From Streptococcus pseudopneumoniae (GTDB lineage: Bacteria; Bacillota; Bacilli; Lactobacillales; Streptococcaceae), in the NCBI RefSeq assembly GCF_001074565.1, contig NZ_JUQX01000018.1, forward strand, positions 124,001 through 188,000: a stretch of DNA of 64,000 nucleotides, written 5' to 3'. The position numbers were made by a program, and so were the translations under genes. Shown piece after piece: positions 9,637-20,258 of the stretch. The notes under the pieces were generated by a model that did not search any database, was not told where the DNA came from, and worked only from the letters and a program-made list of their open reading frames with translations. Positions within the stretch are counted from its first letter, which is position 1. The number at the start of each line of letters is the position of its first letter.

Positions 9637-11595
9637 TTATTTAACGTGGTTTGAAAATTCTTTTTGACTCTTTTCGATAGCCTTTTTACTTTCTTCTTCC
9701 CACTTAGCCTTAGCTTCATCAAATTGTTTCTTGGTAACAGGATCTTTTTGCAGTCTCATGTACTTGTAGTTATTTCCATCACCTTTGATTCCCACTAGAG
9801 AGTAGGCACGTGTAAATGGAGTTACTTTGGTCACAGAGGCTGTTCCACCATTTGACATCGTAGACATGATCAGAGAATTATCAATCATCCAAGCTTGAGC
9901 TTCAGCATATTTTTCATAACGCTTAGCGACATCTTGATTCTCAGCGTCTGCTTCTTTTAGAAGTTTCGTATAGGTATCAAGTCCTAGACTCTTGATGAGT
10001 TCTTGATCTTCCTTAGCATCTAGACCGAAAATTTTGAGATAAAAACCATCTTCGGCGTTAAATGGATCCAGATAAGTTGACGGATCTTGGTAATCACCAA
10101 CCCAGCCATCAAAGTTCAAATCGTAATCACGAGCTGCTGGATTTGGAGCTAGGAAAGCGACATTCCCAAAGTCATCCGTTGAAAGTTGCTGAACATCAAT
10201 AACGACATTATCAGAACCTAGTACTGTTTCAAGTGTCTGTTTAAGCGAATTCATACCAGAAACTGCATTTTTATTGGTTTGATCAACCGGGATGTCCAAA
10301 TGAATCGGGAAGGTCACCCCTTGGGCTTCCAATTCCTTTTTAGCTTCCGCAAATTTGGCTTGGGCCTTTTCCTTGTTGAAATAACCGTCTTGGGCATCCG
10401 CCAAGTTGATTCCTGACCATTCTGTTCCATACTGAACAAGTTTGGAAGAAACCACTTCTCCAAAGCTCTTATCTCCCACCTGCACAAATGTCGGAGGAAC
10501 AAGGGTATTACGAAGGGTCTTACTTGCTGCTTCTTGCCCGTTAGATTGAGCAGAGTAGGCTGTCCGATCGATGGCAAAGTTCAAGGCCTGACGGAAATTT
10601 TTATTTAAAATCGCTGTTTGAGTTGATTTCTTTTGCTGGTCTGAGGTTTTTGCAGTATGGTTATAGGCTTTTCGGTTAACGTTAAAGTTGAAGTACCAAG
10701 AAGTCTTGTCTTGCAAGCTATAAACGATATTGTCTTGGTATTTTTCTTTTGTCTTAGCATAGCTCGAGCTATTTGGATAGACTCCCGCAAGCGTATAGGC
10801 ACCACTTTCAAAGTTACGAATGGTCATCTCCTGATCAGAGCCATCAAAGTAAGCTAACTTAACTTTTTCAATGGTTACTTTATCATGGTCATAATAGTGT
10901 GGATTCTTCACATATTCGATCGAAGATTTTGATGTGAAATCTTTTAACAAGTAAGGTCCATTGTAAAGGATGCTATTTGGCGTCAATGTTCCAAATTCTT
11001 TATCCTTTGATTTCAAGAACTCTTCGTTGACTGGGAAAAGGATACTATTGGTTGTCTTTGAATTCCAATACGGTTCCGGTCGAGTCAAAGTGTACTCGAC
11101 TGTGTAATCATCCAAGGCTTTGACACCGACAGTTGAAAAGTCATTGGTCACACCCGTCACATAGTCATTCAATCCCTTGATTGAATTTTGGATCAGATCC
11201 ATAGCTTGTCCCTTGTTGTCCGCAGCATATTTGATCCCAGTGACAAAGTCTTGGGCTTTGACTGGAGCATATTCCTCACCATCAGCCGTATACCACTTGG
11301 CATCTTTTCTGAGTTTGTAGGTATAGGTCAAACCATCTGCTGAAACAGACCAATCTTCAGCTAGAGCTGGCGTTAGATTGCCATAGCTATCATTTTCTAG
11401 CAAACCATCTACAAGATTAGTAATCACAGCAGTGTTATCTGCGTAATAGTCTAAAAGATAGTTAAATGTCGTTGGGTTTGCGCTAAATGTTGATGAGAAG
11501 GTGCTTGTGTCTGTATTGGACTGTCCACAAGCTGAGAGTAAAATCCCTGTAGCTAGGACAAGACCAGTTTCGATAAGTCTTTTTTTCATTTTCAT
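9637..11595 (-). CDS. AliB-like oligopeptide-binding lipoprotein (second copy)
   Basis: This 652-residue SBP_bac_5-type lipoprotein has a lysine-rich signal peptide ending in the lipobox LLSAC near residue 20, then a long bilobed peptide-binding domain. It resembles AliA/AliB/AmiA, which capture oligopeptides for the Ami permease. Standalone receptors of this kind lack their own permease genes, as here. In non-typeable pneumococci and S. mitis two AliB-like proteins (AliC, AliD) are encoded at this locus and act in peptide sensing; which one this is cannot be settled here. The ATG at 11595 follows an AAAGGAG site; 11598 is a close alternative. It has its own promoter. Confidence 0.9.
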   Translation of the reverse strand: MKMKKRLIETGLVLATGILLSACGQSNTDTSTFSSTFSANPTTFNYLLDYYADNTAVITNLVDGLLENDSYGNLTPALAEDWSVSADGLTYTYKLRKDAKWYTADGEEYAPVKAQDFVTGIKYAADNKGQAMDLIQNSIKGLNDYVTGVTNDFSTVGVKALDDYTVEYTLTRPEPYWNSKTTNSILFPVNEEFLKSKDKEFGTLTPNSILYNGPYLLKDFTSKSSIEYVKNPHYYDHDKVTIEKVKLAYFDGSDQEMTIRNFESGAYTLAGVYPNSSSYAKTKEKYQDNIVYSLQDKTSWYFNFNVNRKAYNHTAKTSDQQKKSTQTAILNKNFRQALNFAIDRTAYSAQSNGQEAASKTLRNTLVPPTFVQVGDKSFGEVVSSKLVQYGTEWSGINLADAQDGYFNKEKAQAKFAEAKKELEAQGVTFPIHLDIPVDQTNKNAVSGMNSLKQTLETVLGSDNVVIDVQQLSTDDFGNVAFLAPNPAARDYDLNFDGWVGDYQDPSTYLDPFNAEDGFYLKIFGLDAKEDQELIKSLGLDTYTKLLKEADAENQDVAKRYEKYAEAQAWMIDNSLIMSTMSNGGTASVTKVTPFTRAYSLVGIKGDGNNYKYMRLQKDPVTKKQFDEAKAKWEEESKKAIEKSQKEFSNHVK

Positions 11596-11633
11596 CATCC
11601 ACTCCTTTATGTCACTTTTTATAACATGTACAT

Positions 11634-11662
11634 ATTTTATCAAATTTATCCTAAATTGTAAA
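11634..11662 (-). promoter_or_regulatory. Promoter of second AliB-like gene
   Basis: On the minus strand TTTACA (11662-11657) and TAAAAT (11639-11634) are separated by 17 bases, 39 bases before the start codon. This allows the second lipoprotein gene to be transcribed apart from the first. Confidence 0.55.
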
Positions 11663-11687
11663 GTTCCTAGTTTTACGACGACTGATG

Positions 11688-11732
11688 TCTCAAAACAAAA
11701 AAGAAGCACAGTTTTTCTGCAACTTCCTTTTC
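11688..11732 (-). terminator. Possible weak terminator between AliB-like genes
   Basis: On the minus strand an imperfect hairpin (GAAG..CAG / CTG..CTTC around an AAAAA loop) directly follows the first AliB-like stop region and leads into a TTTTTTG tract. The stem has internal mismatches, so read-through is likely. Confidence 0.4.
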
Positions 11733-11743
11733 TTTGTCATAGA

Positions 11744-13711
11744 CTATTTGACGTGTTTTTCTAGCTCTTTTTGGTATTTGGCATTTGTTTCAATCTTTTC
11801 TTTCTGCCATTTCTTGAGAGCTTCTTCGTATTCTTTTGTAGTCACGACATCCTTTTGCAGTTCCAAACCTTTGAATACAAACGGATCTCCCTTGATTCCG
11901 ACTTGAGAGTATGCTTTTGTGAATGGTACAGTACGGCTAACAGTTGGAGAACCACCTGAAGAAGCAACTGGGATCAAGAGCGAGCTATCCGATACCCAAG
12001 CTTGAGCTTTAGCGTATTTTTCGTAACGCTTATTGAGGTCGCTTGTTTCAGCTGCGGCATCATCCAAGAGTTTCTTGTATTCGTCTAGACCGACTTGAGC
12101 CATCACTTCTGGATCTTTTCCACGAGTGATACCCAAGTGTTTAAGGGCAGAACCCTTCTTAGCATCAAGAATGTTTAGGTAAGTAGCTGGGTCTTGATAG
12201 TCTGGTCCCCAACCAGTTCCATTCAAGTCGTAGTCTTTTTGTGCTGGAACCTTAGCTTGAGACGTAATGCTCATTTTTTCATTATCTGTCATTTGAAGGA
12301 CATCGACAATGACATTCTCCGTACCCAGTGTTGATTCGATGGACTGCTTGAGTGAGTTGGTTTGTTGAACGGCAATGACATCCGTTTGTTCAACTGGAAC
12401 ATCCAAACGGATTGGGAAGGTCACACCCTTAGCCTGCAATTCTGCTTTTGCCTTCGCAAAAGCTGCCTTGGCTTTTTCAGGACTGTAAATCGTATCCTTG
12501 CCATCTGTAAGGGCTACATCTTTCCATTGGTTTCCATAAGAAACCAGCTCTGCTTGTGCCAACTCTCCAAATGTCTTTTCACCTACTTGAACGTAGTCAT
12601 GAGGCACTAGACTATTACGGATAATCTTGTCCGCACCTTCTTCACCATTCAACTGAGCAGTATAAGAGTGACGATCAAGAGCAAAGTTCAAGGCTTGACG
12701 GAAGTTCTTGTTAAGAAGAGCTTCTTTCGTTGAAGTTTTTTGAGCCTCGTCAGTCTTGGCTGTTTTATTGTAAGACTGGCGGTTTACGTTAACAGTGAGG
12801 TAGTAGCTAGTCGCTTCTTGTGGACTGTAGACAATCTTATCGCCGTACTCTTTCTTAGTTGACTCAAAGTTTGAGCTTGTTGGAAAAAGACGGGCTGTTG
12901 TATAGGCACCTTGTGTAAAGCTACGAATCAAAGATTCTTGGTCGGAACCATCATAGAAGGTTAGTTTGATGTTGTCAATCTTAACATTGTCCTTGTCCCA
13001 GTAGTTTGGATTCTTTTCATATTCGATGACTGATTTTGAAGTCAATGATTTCAAAAGGTAAGGACCGTTATAAAGGATGCTTGATGGGGTTGGTGCACCA
13101 TAGTCGCTCCCTTTAGAATTCAAGAATTCTTCATTAACTGGAAGCATGGTAGCAGTTGTGACTTTAGAGTTCCAGAAGCTTTCTGGTTTGTTAAGCGTGT
13201 ATTCAACCGTGTAATCATCAACAGCCTTGACTCCTACAGTAGAAAAGTCATTGCTTTCTCCACTGATGTAGGCAGCCAAACCTTTGATAGAGTCTTGAAG
13301 GAGGGATAAGCCGTCTGATTTACCGTCAGCTGCGTGTTTCAGACCTGTAACAAAGTCTTGAGCCTTGACTTCAGCGTATTCTTCTCCCTCAGAAGTATAC
13401 CATTTCACACCCTTACGAAGTTTGTAGGTATAGGTCAAGCCATCTTTAGAAACGGACCAGTCTTCTGCAAGCGAAGGAATCAAGTTCCCGTATTTATCGT
13501 TTTCCAAGAGGCCATCGACAACGTTGGCTATAACGTCAGAAGTTGAGCTCTTGCTCGTCACGCTGTAGTCCAAAGATGATGGATCTATTGCATAGACATA
13601 AGAAAATGTCTTGGGAGCATCAGCCTTTTTTTCGCTTTGCCCACAAGCGGTTAACAGAAGGGCTGTGCTCAGGACGGCACCTGCTCCTAAAAGCCACTTT
13701 TTCGATCTCAT
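11744..13711 (-). CDS. AliB-like oligopeptide-binding lipoprotein (first copy)
   Basis: This 655-residue peptide-binding lipoprotein begins MRSKKWLLGAGAVL and has a lipobox LLTAC that places the lipidated cysteine near residue 23. The mature protein has the same domain layout as its downstream neighbour (for example YTYKLRKGVKWYT, SSILYNGPYLLK and NKNFRQALNFA) but differs at many positions. The two are therefore old paralogues, not a recent duplication. It probably feeds the Ami permease encoded elsewhere or senses foreign peptides. The ATG at 13711 follows an AAGGAG site; a longer in-frame extension to 13744 lacks one. Confidence 0.9.
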   Translation of the reverse strand: MRSKKWLLGAGAVLSTALLLTACGQSEKKADAPKTFSYVYAIDPSSLDYSVTSKSSTSDVIANVVDGLLENDKYGNLIPSLAEDWSVSKDGLTYTYKLRKGVKWYTSEGEEYAEVKAQDFVTGLKHAADGKSDGLSLLQDSIKGLAAYISGESNDFSTVGVKAVDDYTVEYTLNKPESFWNSKVTTATMLPVNEEFLNSKGSDYGAPTPSSILYNGPYLLKSLTSKSVIEYEKNPNYWDKDNVKIDNIKLTFYDGSDQESLIRSFTQGAYTTARLFPTSSNFESTKKEYGDKIVYSPQEATSYYLTVNVNRQSYNKTAKTDEAQKTSTKEALLNKNFRQALNFALDRHSYTAQLNGEEGADKIIRNSLVPHDYVQVGEKTFGELAQAELVSYGNQWKDVALTDGKDTIYSPEKAKAAFAKAKAELQAKGVTFPIRLDVPVEQTDVIAVQQTNSLKQSIESTLGTENVIVDVLQMTDNEKMSITSQAKVPAQKDYDLNGTGWGPDYQDPATYLNILDAKKGSALKHLGITRGKDPEVMAQVGLDEYKKLLDDAAAETSDLNKRYEKYAKAQAWVSDSSLLIPVASSGGSPTVSRTVPFTKAYSQVGIKGDPFVFKGLELQKDVVTTKEYEEALKKWQKEKIETNAKYQKELEKHVK

Positions 13712-13742
13712 AAGTAATCTCCTTAAAGATAGTATTTTCACC

Positions 13743-13770
13743 ATTATACCCTATTTTTTTATAAAAGCAA
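13743..13770 (-). promoter_or_regulatory. Promoter of first AliB-like gene
   Basis: On the minus strand TTGCTT (13770-13765) and TATAAT (13748-13743) are separated by 16 bases. The start codon lies 32 bases downstream of the -10 hexamer. The dexB terminator lies upstream, so the gene is not dependent on dexB transcription. Confidence 0.6.
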
Positions 13771-13840
13771 GGACTTTCGGATGATTTTTTAGAAAATTCT
13801 AACAAATATTTTTTAAAGATTTTTCTATACAATTTTTAGT

Positions 13841-13873
13841 AAAAAACCTCAAGCTTCAAAAGCTTGAGGTTCA
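13841..13873 (-). terminator. dexB terminator
   Basis: Perfect 12-base arms, AACCTCAAGCTT (13845-13856) and AAGCTTGAGGTT (13860-13871), enclose a three-base loop. On the minus strand they are followed by TTTTTT. It sits directly after the dexB stop codon. Confidence 0.85.
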
Positions 13874-13879
13874 CTTATT

Positions 13880-15502
<1,623 letters not shown>

Positions 15503-15524
15503 TTATTTTAATACTCTACAGTCT

Positions 15525-15561
15525 ATGATAGCGCTTTTTTAAACTTAGTGCAAGCGTTTGC
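15525..15561 (-). promoter_or_regulatory. dexB promoter with cre-like site
   Basis: On the minus strand TTGCAC (15553-15548) and TATCAT (15530-15525) are 17 bases apart. The plus strand at 15549-15561 reads TGCAAGCGTTTGC. This fits the core of the CcpA consensus (TGNAANCGNWNNC) and overlaps the -35 hexamer. CcpA binding there would repress dexB when glucose is plentiful. The site was matched by eye only. Confidence 0.62.
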
Positions 15562-15642
15562 CTAATCTTTTTGATTTCTTTTTTAGCTTTATAGTTTCCT
15601 AACTTCCAATTTTTTATTATAATGGAGGTCAGAGGTAAAAAA

Positions 15643-17127
15643 ATGAAAAAACAAGCTTTTAGTTCTGAACAATATCTGAATCTACAGCGCAACCACATCT
15701 TGGAGCGCATTAACCAATTTGATGGCAAGCTCTATTTGGAGTTTGGTGGCAAAATGTTAGAAGATTTCCACGCTGCTCGCGTTCTTCCTGGTTATGAACC
15801 TGACAACAAAATCAAGCTCTTGCAAGAATTGAAAGAGCAAGTTGAAGTTGTTATCGCCATTAATGCTAGCAACATCGAGCATTCTAAAGCACGTGGTGAC
15901 TTGGGTATTTCTTACGACCAAGAAGTTCTTCGTTTGATTGACAAATTCAATGAGCTAGGAATTTTTGTTGGTTCGGTTGTCATCACACAATACGCTGGCC
16001 AACCTGCTGCAGATGTCTTCCGCAACCAGCTAGAGAAAAACGGAATTGATTCTTATCTTCATTATCCGATCAAAGGATACCCGACTGATATGGACCACAT
16101 CATTTCTCCAGAGGGTATGGGGAAAAACGACTACATCCAAACCAGTCGCAACTTGATTGTCGTAACCGCTCCTGGACCTGGTTCTGGAAAATTGGCCACT
16201 TGTATGTCAAACATGTACCATGACCAAATCAATGGTATCAAGTCTGGTTACGCTAAATTTGAAACCTTCCCAGTCTGGAACCTTCCCCTTCATCATCCAG
16301 TCAACTTGGCCTATGAGGCTGCCACAGCAGACCTTGACGATGTCAACATGATTGACCCCTTCCATCTCCAAACCTACGGAGAAACCACTGTCAATTACAA
16401 CCGTGATATCGAAATCTTCCCAGTACTCAAACGTATGTTGGAACGCATTCTTGGTGAATCTCCATACACTTCACCAACAGACATGGGTGTCAACATGGTT
16501 GGCTTCGCTATTACAGATAATGAGGCTGCTATCGAAGCCTCTAAACAAGAAATCATCCGCCGTTACTATCAAACAGTTCTTGACTTCAAGGCTGAAAAAG
16601 TCGGGGAATCTGCTGTCAAGAAAATCGAGTTGCTCATGAACGACCTCGGTATCACACCTGCAGACCGTCAGGTTGCTGTCGCTGCACGTCAAAAAGCTGA
16701 AGAAACCGGCGGGCCTGCCCTAGCTCTCGAATTGCCATCTGGTGACATTGTCACTGGTAAAAACTCAGAACTCTTTGGTCCTACAGCTGCCGCCTTGATC
16801 AACGCCATTAAGAAATCAGCTGCTATCGACAAGGAAGTAAAATTGATTGAACCAGAAGTTGTCAAACCAATCCAAGGCCTTAAAATCAACCATCTCGGTA
16901 GTCGCAATCCACGCCTGCATTCAAATGAAATTCTCATTGCCCTTGCCATTACAGCCATGGAAAATCCTGATGCTGCACGTGCAATGAAAGAACTTGGTAA
17001 CCTCAAAGGAAGCGAAGCCCACTCAACCATCATCTTGACCGATGAAGACAAGAACGTCCTTCGCAAGCTAGGCATCAACGTAACTTTCGATCCTTACTAC
17101 CAATACGATCGCTTGTATCGGAAATAA
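15643..17127 (+). CDS. DUF1846 family protein
   Basis: This 494-residue protein begins [20 protein letters not shown] and belongs to the DUF1846 family, which is common beside luxS and dexB in streptococci. It contains [23 protein letters not shown] near residue 180, which looks like a nucleotide- or phosphate-binding loop. Its biochemical role is not known to me. An in-frame codon 21 bases upstream overlaps the -10 region, so the ATG at 15643 is preferred. Transcription diverges from dexB, with TATAAT at 15618-15623, and ends at its own hairpin. Confidence 0.88.
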   Translation: MKKQAFSSEQYLNLQRNHILERINQFDGKLYLEFGGKMLEDFHAARVLPGYEPDNKIKLLQELKEQVEVVIAINASNIEHSKARGDLGISYDQEVLRLIDKFNELGIFVGSVVITQYAGQPAADVFRNQLEKNGIDSYLHYPIKGYPTDMDHIISPEGMGKNDYIQTSRNLIVVTAPGPGSGKLATCMSNMYHDQINGIKSGYAKFETFPVWNLPLHHPVNLAYEAATADLDDVNMIDPFHLQTYGETTVNYNRDIEIFPVLKRMLERILGESPYTSPTDMGVNMVGFAITDNEAAIEASKQEIIRRYYQTVLDFKAEKVGESAVKKIELLMNDLGITPADRQVAVAARQKAEETGGPALALELPSGDIVTGKNSELFGPTAAALINAIKKSAAIDKEVKLIEPEVVKPIQGLKINHLGSRNPRLHSNEILIALAITAMENPDAARAMKELGNLKGSEAHSTIILTDEDKNVLRKLGINVTFDPYYQYDRLYRK

Positions 17128-17129
17128 TT

Positions 17130-17160
17130 CAAACCTCTCCTTCGTCGGAGAGGTTTTCTC
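17130..17160 (+). terminator. Terminator after DUF1846 gene
   Basis: The arms AACCTCTCC and GGAGAGGTT enclose a short TTCGTC loop and are followed by TTTCTCTCT. It lies just after the stop codon and before the luxS promoter. Confidence 0.75.
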
Positions 17161-17182
17161 TCTATCTCAACAGCACCCTTTA

Positions 17183-17191
17183 TGATATAAT
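17183..17191 (+). promoter_or_regulatory. luxS extended -10 promoter
   Basis: TGATATAAT at 17183-17191 is a consensus extended -10. No good -35 hexamer is seen 17 bases upstream. The luxS start is 28 bases downstream and is preceded by AAAGGA. Confidence 0.6.
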
Positions 17192-17218
17192 GAAAGAAGA
17201 AAACTGAAAGGATTTACC

Positions 17219-17701
17219 ATGTCAAAAGAAGTTATTGTTGAAAGTTTTGAACTTGACCACACCATTGTTAAAGCACCATATGTTCGCTTGATTGGGGAAG
17301 AAACAGGACCAAAGGGAGACGTCATCTCCAACTTTGATATTCGCTTGGTGCAGCCAAATGAGGACTCTATCCCTACCGCTGGGCTTCACACTATTGAACA
17401 CCTCTTGGCAAAACTCATCCGTACCCGCATTGACGGCATGATTGACTGTTCACCATTTGGTTGCCGTACAGGCTTTCACATGATTATGTGGGGACGTCAC
17501 ACCAGCGCTGAGATTGCAGCTGTTATCAAAGATTCGCTCAAGGAAATCGCTGAAACCACTACTTGGGAAGATGTCCCTGGAACAACCATCGAATCTTGCG
17601 GAAACTACAAGGATCACAGCCTCTTTTCTGCTAAAGAATGGGCGAAACTCATCCTGGAACAAGGAATCTCAGATGATGCCTTTAAGCGCCATGTCATCTA
17701 A
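17219..17701 (+). CDS. luxS: S-ribosylhomocysteine lyase LuxS
   Basis: This 160-residue enzyme of the activated methyl cycle cleaves S-ribosylhomocysteine to homocysteine and the AI-2 precursor DPD. The metal site is visible as HTIEH near residue 56 together with the cysteine of the [10 protein letters not shown] stretch near residue 125. [13 protein letters not shown] near residue 79 supplies the catalytic cysteine. Length and motifs are complete. The gene stands alone between its own promoter and terminator, tail-to-tail with clpL. Confidence 0.97.
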   Translation: MSKEVIVESFELDHTIVKAPYVRLIGEETGPKGDVISNFDIRLVQPNEDSIPTAGLHTIEHLLAKLIRTRIDGMIDCSPFGCRTGFHMIMWGRHTSAEIAAVIKDSLKEIAETTTWEDVPGTTIESCGNYKDHSLFSAKEWAKLILEQGISDDAFKRHVI

Positions 17702-17707
17702 ACACAA

Positions 17708-17740
17708 AAGGAACCAGCTTTTAGCTAGTTCCTTCTTTTT
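17708..17740 (+). terminator. luxS terminator
   Basis: AAGGAAC and GTTCCTT arms with an inner AGC/GCT pairing are followed by CTTTTTTT. It lies between the convergent luxS and clpL genes and could also slow clpL transcripts. Confidence 0.8.
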
Positions 17741-17759
17741 TTATTCTCAAAATCTTGAG

Positions 17760-19865
17760 TTAGGCTTTTTCACGAATGACCAAAACGCCATCTTCCATGT
17801 CTGCTTCCAAATGTTTGGCATCTAGATGATCCAAGTGGAAGTCTGTTACTTTATCACGAATTTGTTGTTCAACCACGCGACGGAGCGGACGAACACCCAT
17901 AACTTCATCATAGCCTTCTTCTGTGATAAAGTCCTTAGCTGCTTGACTAACTTCCAAATCAATGTCTTTCTTAGCCAAGGTTTGGTTGACTTCAGCCAAC
18001 ATCAAGTCCACAATCTTAGAAAGGTCTTCCTTATTCAAGTGTGAGAACTCGATAACTGCGTTAAAGCGGTTAAGGAATTCTGGACGGAAGAATGGTTTCA
18101 AACGATCCATCAATTCTGGTTTATCCGCATCTTCTGTCAAGTTAGCTTCATAGCCAAATCCAGCATTTGATGTTGCAATAATGACAGTGTTCTTGAAGTT
18201 CACGGTATTTCCTTGACCATCAGTTAAACGACCGTCATCCAAGACTTGGAGGAGAAGGGTAATGACTTGAGGATCCGCCTTTTCAATCTCATCCAAGAGA
18301 ATGATAGAGTAAGGATTACGACGAACACGTTCTGTCAAGGTATTGCTATTGTCATCATAACCCACATAACCGGCTGTTGTACCGATCAATTTAGAAACGG
18401 CTGTGCGATCACTGTATTCAGACATATCCAAGCGGATAATCGCATCTTTGGTTCCAAACATATCCAGTGCCAATTGCTTAGCAAGCTCGGTCTTACCAAC
18501 CCCAGTTGGACCTACAAAGAGGAAGCTACCGATTGGGCGATTGCCTTCATCAAAACCAGCACGGTTACGACGGATAGCACGAGCCACTGCTTCTACTGCC
18601 TTATCTTGACCAATAACCTTGTGTTCCAAACGATGGGCCATATCCTTGAGACGTTCGATGTCTGACGCTCCCATTTGTGATACTGGAATACCTGTCATTC
18701 GTTCCACAGATTCAGCCACATCATTGACAGTGGCAGTTACTTTCATATCTTCTGTGTGGTTTTCGACTTTTTTCTCCAATTCTGCAATACGTGTTTTGGC
18801 ATTAAGAGCTGCTTCAAAGTCTTCTGCCTCAACTGCTTTTTCTTGCTTGTCTTTTTCTGCCTCGATTTCCCGTTCAACAGCATGCACATCTGTTACAGGA
18901 TGTTGAGCTGCCAAGTGAGCTGCCGTTACATCGACAAGGTCGATAGCCTTATCTGGCAAACTACGTTGAGGAATGTATTGGACAGAATAATCCACTGCTG
19001 CCTTCAAGACTTCGTCTGGCAAGATGACATTGTGGTGTTGTTGATAGAGGTCACGAATTCCTTGAAGGATTTTAAAAGTATCCTCTGCTGAAGGAGCATT
19101 GACCTTGACTTCGTTGAAACGACGAGCAAGAGCTGCATTCTTCAAAATCGTGTTACGGTATTCGTCTTGAGTTGTTGCTCCAATCACTGTCAATTCTCCA
19201 CGAGAGAGGGCTGGCTTGAGAATGTCCGCAAGCCCTTTAGATCCACTGTCTCCACCAGTGCTACCAGCACCGAGAATTTGGTGAATTTCATCAAAGAAGA
19301 GGATAATATTTCCTGCTTCTTTCACTTCGTTGACTAGATTTTGCACATTTTCTTCAAAGCTACCACGGTATTGAGTACCAGCCTCAAGACCTGAGATATC
19401 AATGGAAATGATTTCCTTGTTTTTGATTGCTGCTGGGACATCCCCGTTAACAATGGCTTGTGCCAAGCCTTCGACAACTGCTGTCTTACCAACACCTGCA
19501 TCTCCGACCAGAACAGGATTGTTCTTGGTACGACGTGAGAGGATTTCAGCTGTTTCTTGAATTTCCTTGTTTCGGCCAATAACAGGATCCAACTTACCCT
19601 CACGAGCTTCTGCTGTCAAGTTACGACCTAGTTTAGCAAGGACACCGTCTTGTTTCATACTTGAAGCATGTTGGTGCATTTGCGCATCAGATTCTGCATT
19701 TCCTGGCAATTGACCAGTTGCACGATAATGAGCAAATTCCTCAGGTGTCACTTCACGTCCATTAATCAAGTAGCGACGATTTTCAGAACTATATCCTCTC
19801 ATACCACCCATCAATTGGTTAAATAAATCATCCATATTGTTAAAGTTATTAAAGTTGTTGTTCAT
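17760..19865 (-). CDS. clpL: ClpL HSP100 chaperone ATPase
   Basis: This 701-residue two-AAA protein has the first Walker [14 protein letters not shown] near residue 119 and the second [13 protein letters not shown] near residue 444. Between them lies a UVR-like coiled segment ([21 protein letters not shown], around residues 340-360). It lacks the repeated Clp-N domain of ClpC/ClpB. Its N-terminus is short and rich in Asn, Phe and Met, as in streptococcal ClpL, a heat-induced chaperone linked to thermotolerance and penicillin tolerance. It is transcribed towards luxS from a distant CtsR-type promoter through a long leader. Confidence 0.95.
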   Translation of the reverse strand: MNNNFNNFNNMDDLFNQLMGGMRGYSSENRRYLINGREVTPEEFAHYRATGQLPGNAESDAQMHQHASSMKQDGVLAKLGRNLTAEAREGKLDPVIGRNKEIQETAEILSRRTKNNPVLVGDAGVGKTAVVEGLAQAIVNGDVPAAIKNKEIISIDISGLEAGTQYRGSFEENVQNLVNEVKEAGNIILFFDEIHQILGAGSTGGDSGSKGLADILKPALSRGELTVIGATTQDEYRNTILKNAALARRFNEVKVNAPSAEDTFKILQGIRDLYQQHHNVILPDEVLKAAVDYSVQYIPQRSLPDKAIDLVDVTAAHLAAQHPVTDVHAVEREIEAEKDKQEKAVEAEDFEAALNAKTRIAELEKKVENHTEDMKVTATVNDVAESVERMTGIPVSQMGASDIERLKDMAHRLEHKVIGQDKAVEAVARAIRRNRAGFDEGNRPIGSFLFVGPTGVGKTELAKQLALDMFGTKDAIIRLDMSEYSDRTAVSKLIGTTAGYVGYDDNSNTLTERVRRNPYSIILLDEIEKADPQVITLLLQVLDDGRLTDGQGNTVNFKNTVIIATSNAGFGYEANLTEDADKPELMDRLKPFFRPEFLNRFNAVIEFSHLNKEDLSKIVDLMLAEVNQTLAKKDIDLEVSQAAKDFITEEGYDEVMGVRPLRRVVEQQIRDKVTDFHLDHLDAKHLEADMEDGVLVIREKA

Positions 19866-19948
19866 ATTCTTTACCTCGTTTATTGTTAATTAATTGCGAT
19901 CTCTGATATTGACTAACTTTGATCTTTGTTTTAAAAATTTTAGACTAG

Positions 19949-20038
19949 CTAACTAGCTACCCTACGTATAATTTCTGGTTTTTCTTTTTTAAATAAGCCT
20001 TCTATCATCTTCTTTTCAAAGTCTGTTAGATTTAACAT
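19949..20038 (-). CDS. 29-residue ORF in the clpL leader
   Basis: A short frame begins MLNLTDFEKKMIEGLF and ends at a TAG after 29 codons. It has a strong AAAGGGGTGAGG ribosome site right before the ATG, better than that of many full genes here. It lies wholly inside the roughly 261-base clpL leader and stops 83 bases before clpL. The peptide is lysine- and glutamate-rich with an amphipathic look and no signal sequence. It may be a heat-shock microprotein or a translated leader that affects clpL expression. I do not recognise a family. Confidence 0.5.
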   Translation of the reverse strand: MLNLTDFEKKMIEGLFKKEKPEIIRRVAS

Positions 20039-20070
20039 AGGCCTCACCCCTTTCTCGGGATTCTATACCT

Positions 20071-20126
20071 CATTCTCAAAGACTAATTCGTTGAAAATGA
20101 GCTTTTTAAGGAATTCATTTTCCTTA
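20071..20126 (-). other. Hairpin-forming clpL 5' leader
   Basis: Two inverted repeats lie between the promoter and the 29-codon ORF. CTCATTCTCAA pairs with TTGAAAATGAG (about 20070-20101, one mismatch), and AAGGAA pairs with TTCCTT (20108-20124). Neither is followed by a T run on the minus strand, so they are more likely leader structure than terminators. Confidence 0.4.
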
Positions 20127-20133
20127 TGTTTCT

Positions 20134-20185
20134 ACTATATCACTTTGGTCAGTAAAAGTCAATAACTTTTTGACCAAATTTGACT
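20134..20185 (-). promoter_or_regulatory. clpL promoter with two CtsR-type operators
   Basis: On the minus strand TTGACT (20162-20157) and TATAGT (20139-20134) are 17 bases apart. A heptad direct repeat AGTCAAA-TTT-GGTCAAA lies at 20185-20169, just upstream of the -35, and matches the CtsR box closely. A second imperfect repeat, GGTCAGT-AAA-AGTCAAT, is on the plus strand at 20147-20163 and covers the -35. CtsR represses clp genes until heat stress, and clpL belongs to that regulon in streptococci. Confidence 0.82.
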
Positions 20186-20212
20186 AATTTTTTAAAATTT
20201 TTCAAGGACGCA

Positions 20213-20240
20213 AAAAGCCAGTCGTTTCCAACTGGCCTTT
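20213..20240 (-). terminator. pfl terminator
   Basis: On the minus strand AGGCCAGT and ACTGGCT arms enclose a short loop and are followed by TTTTT. It lies between the pfl stop and the clpL promoter. Confidence 0.8.
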
Positions 20241-20258
20241 TCTATTTAATTTAAAATC

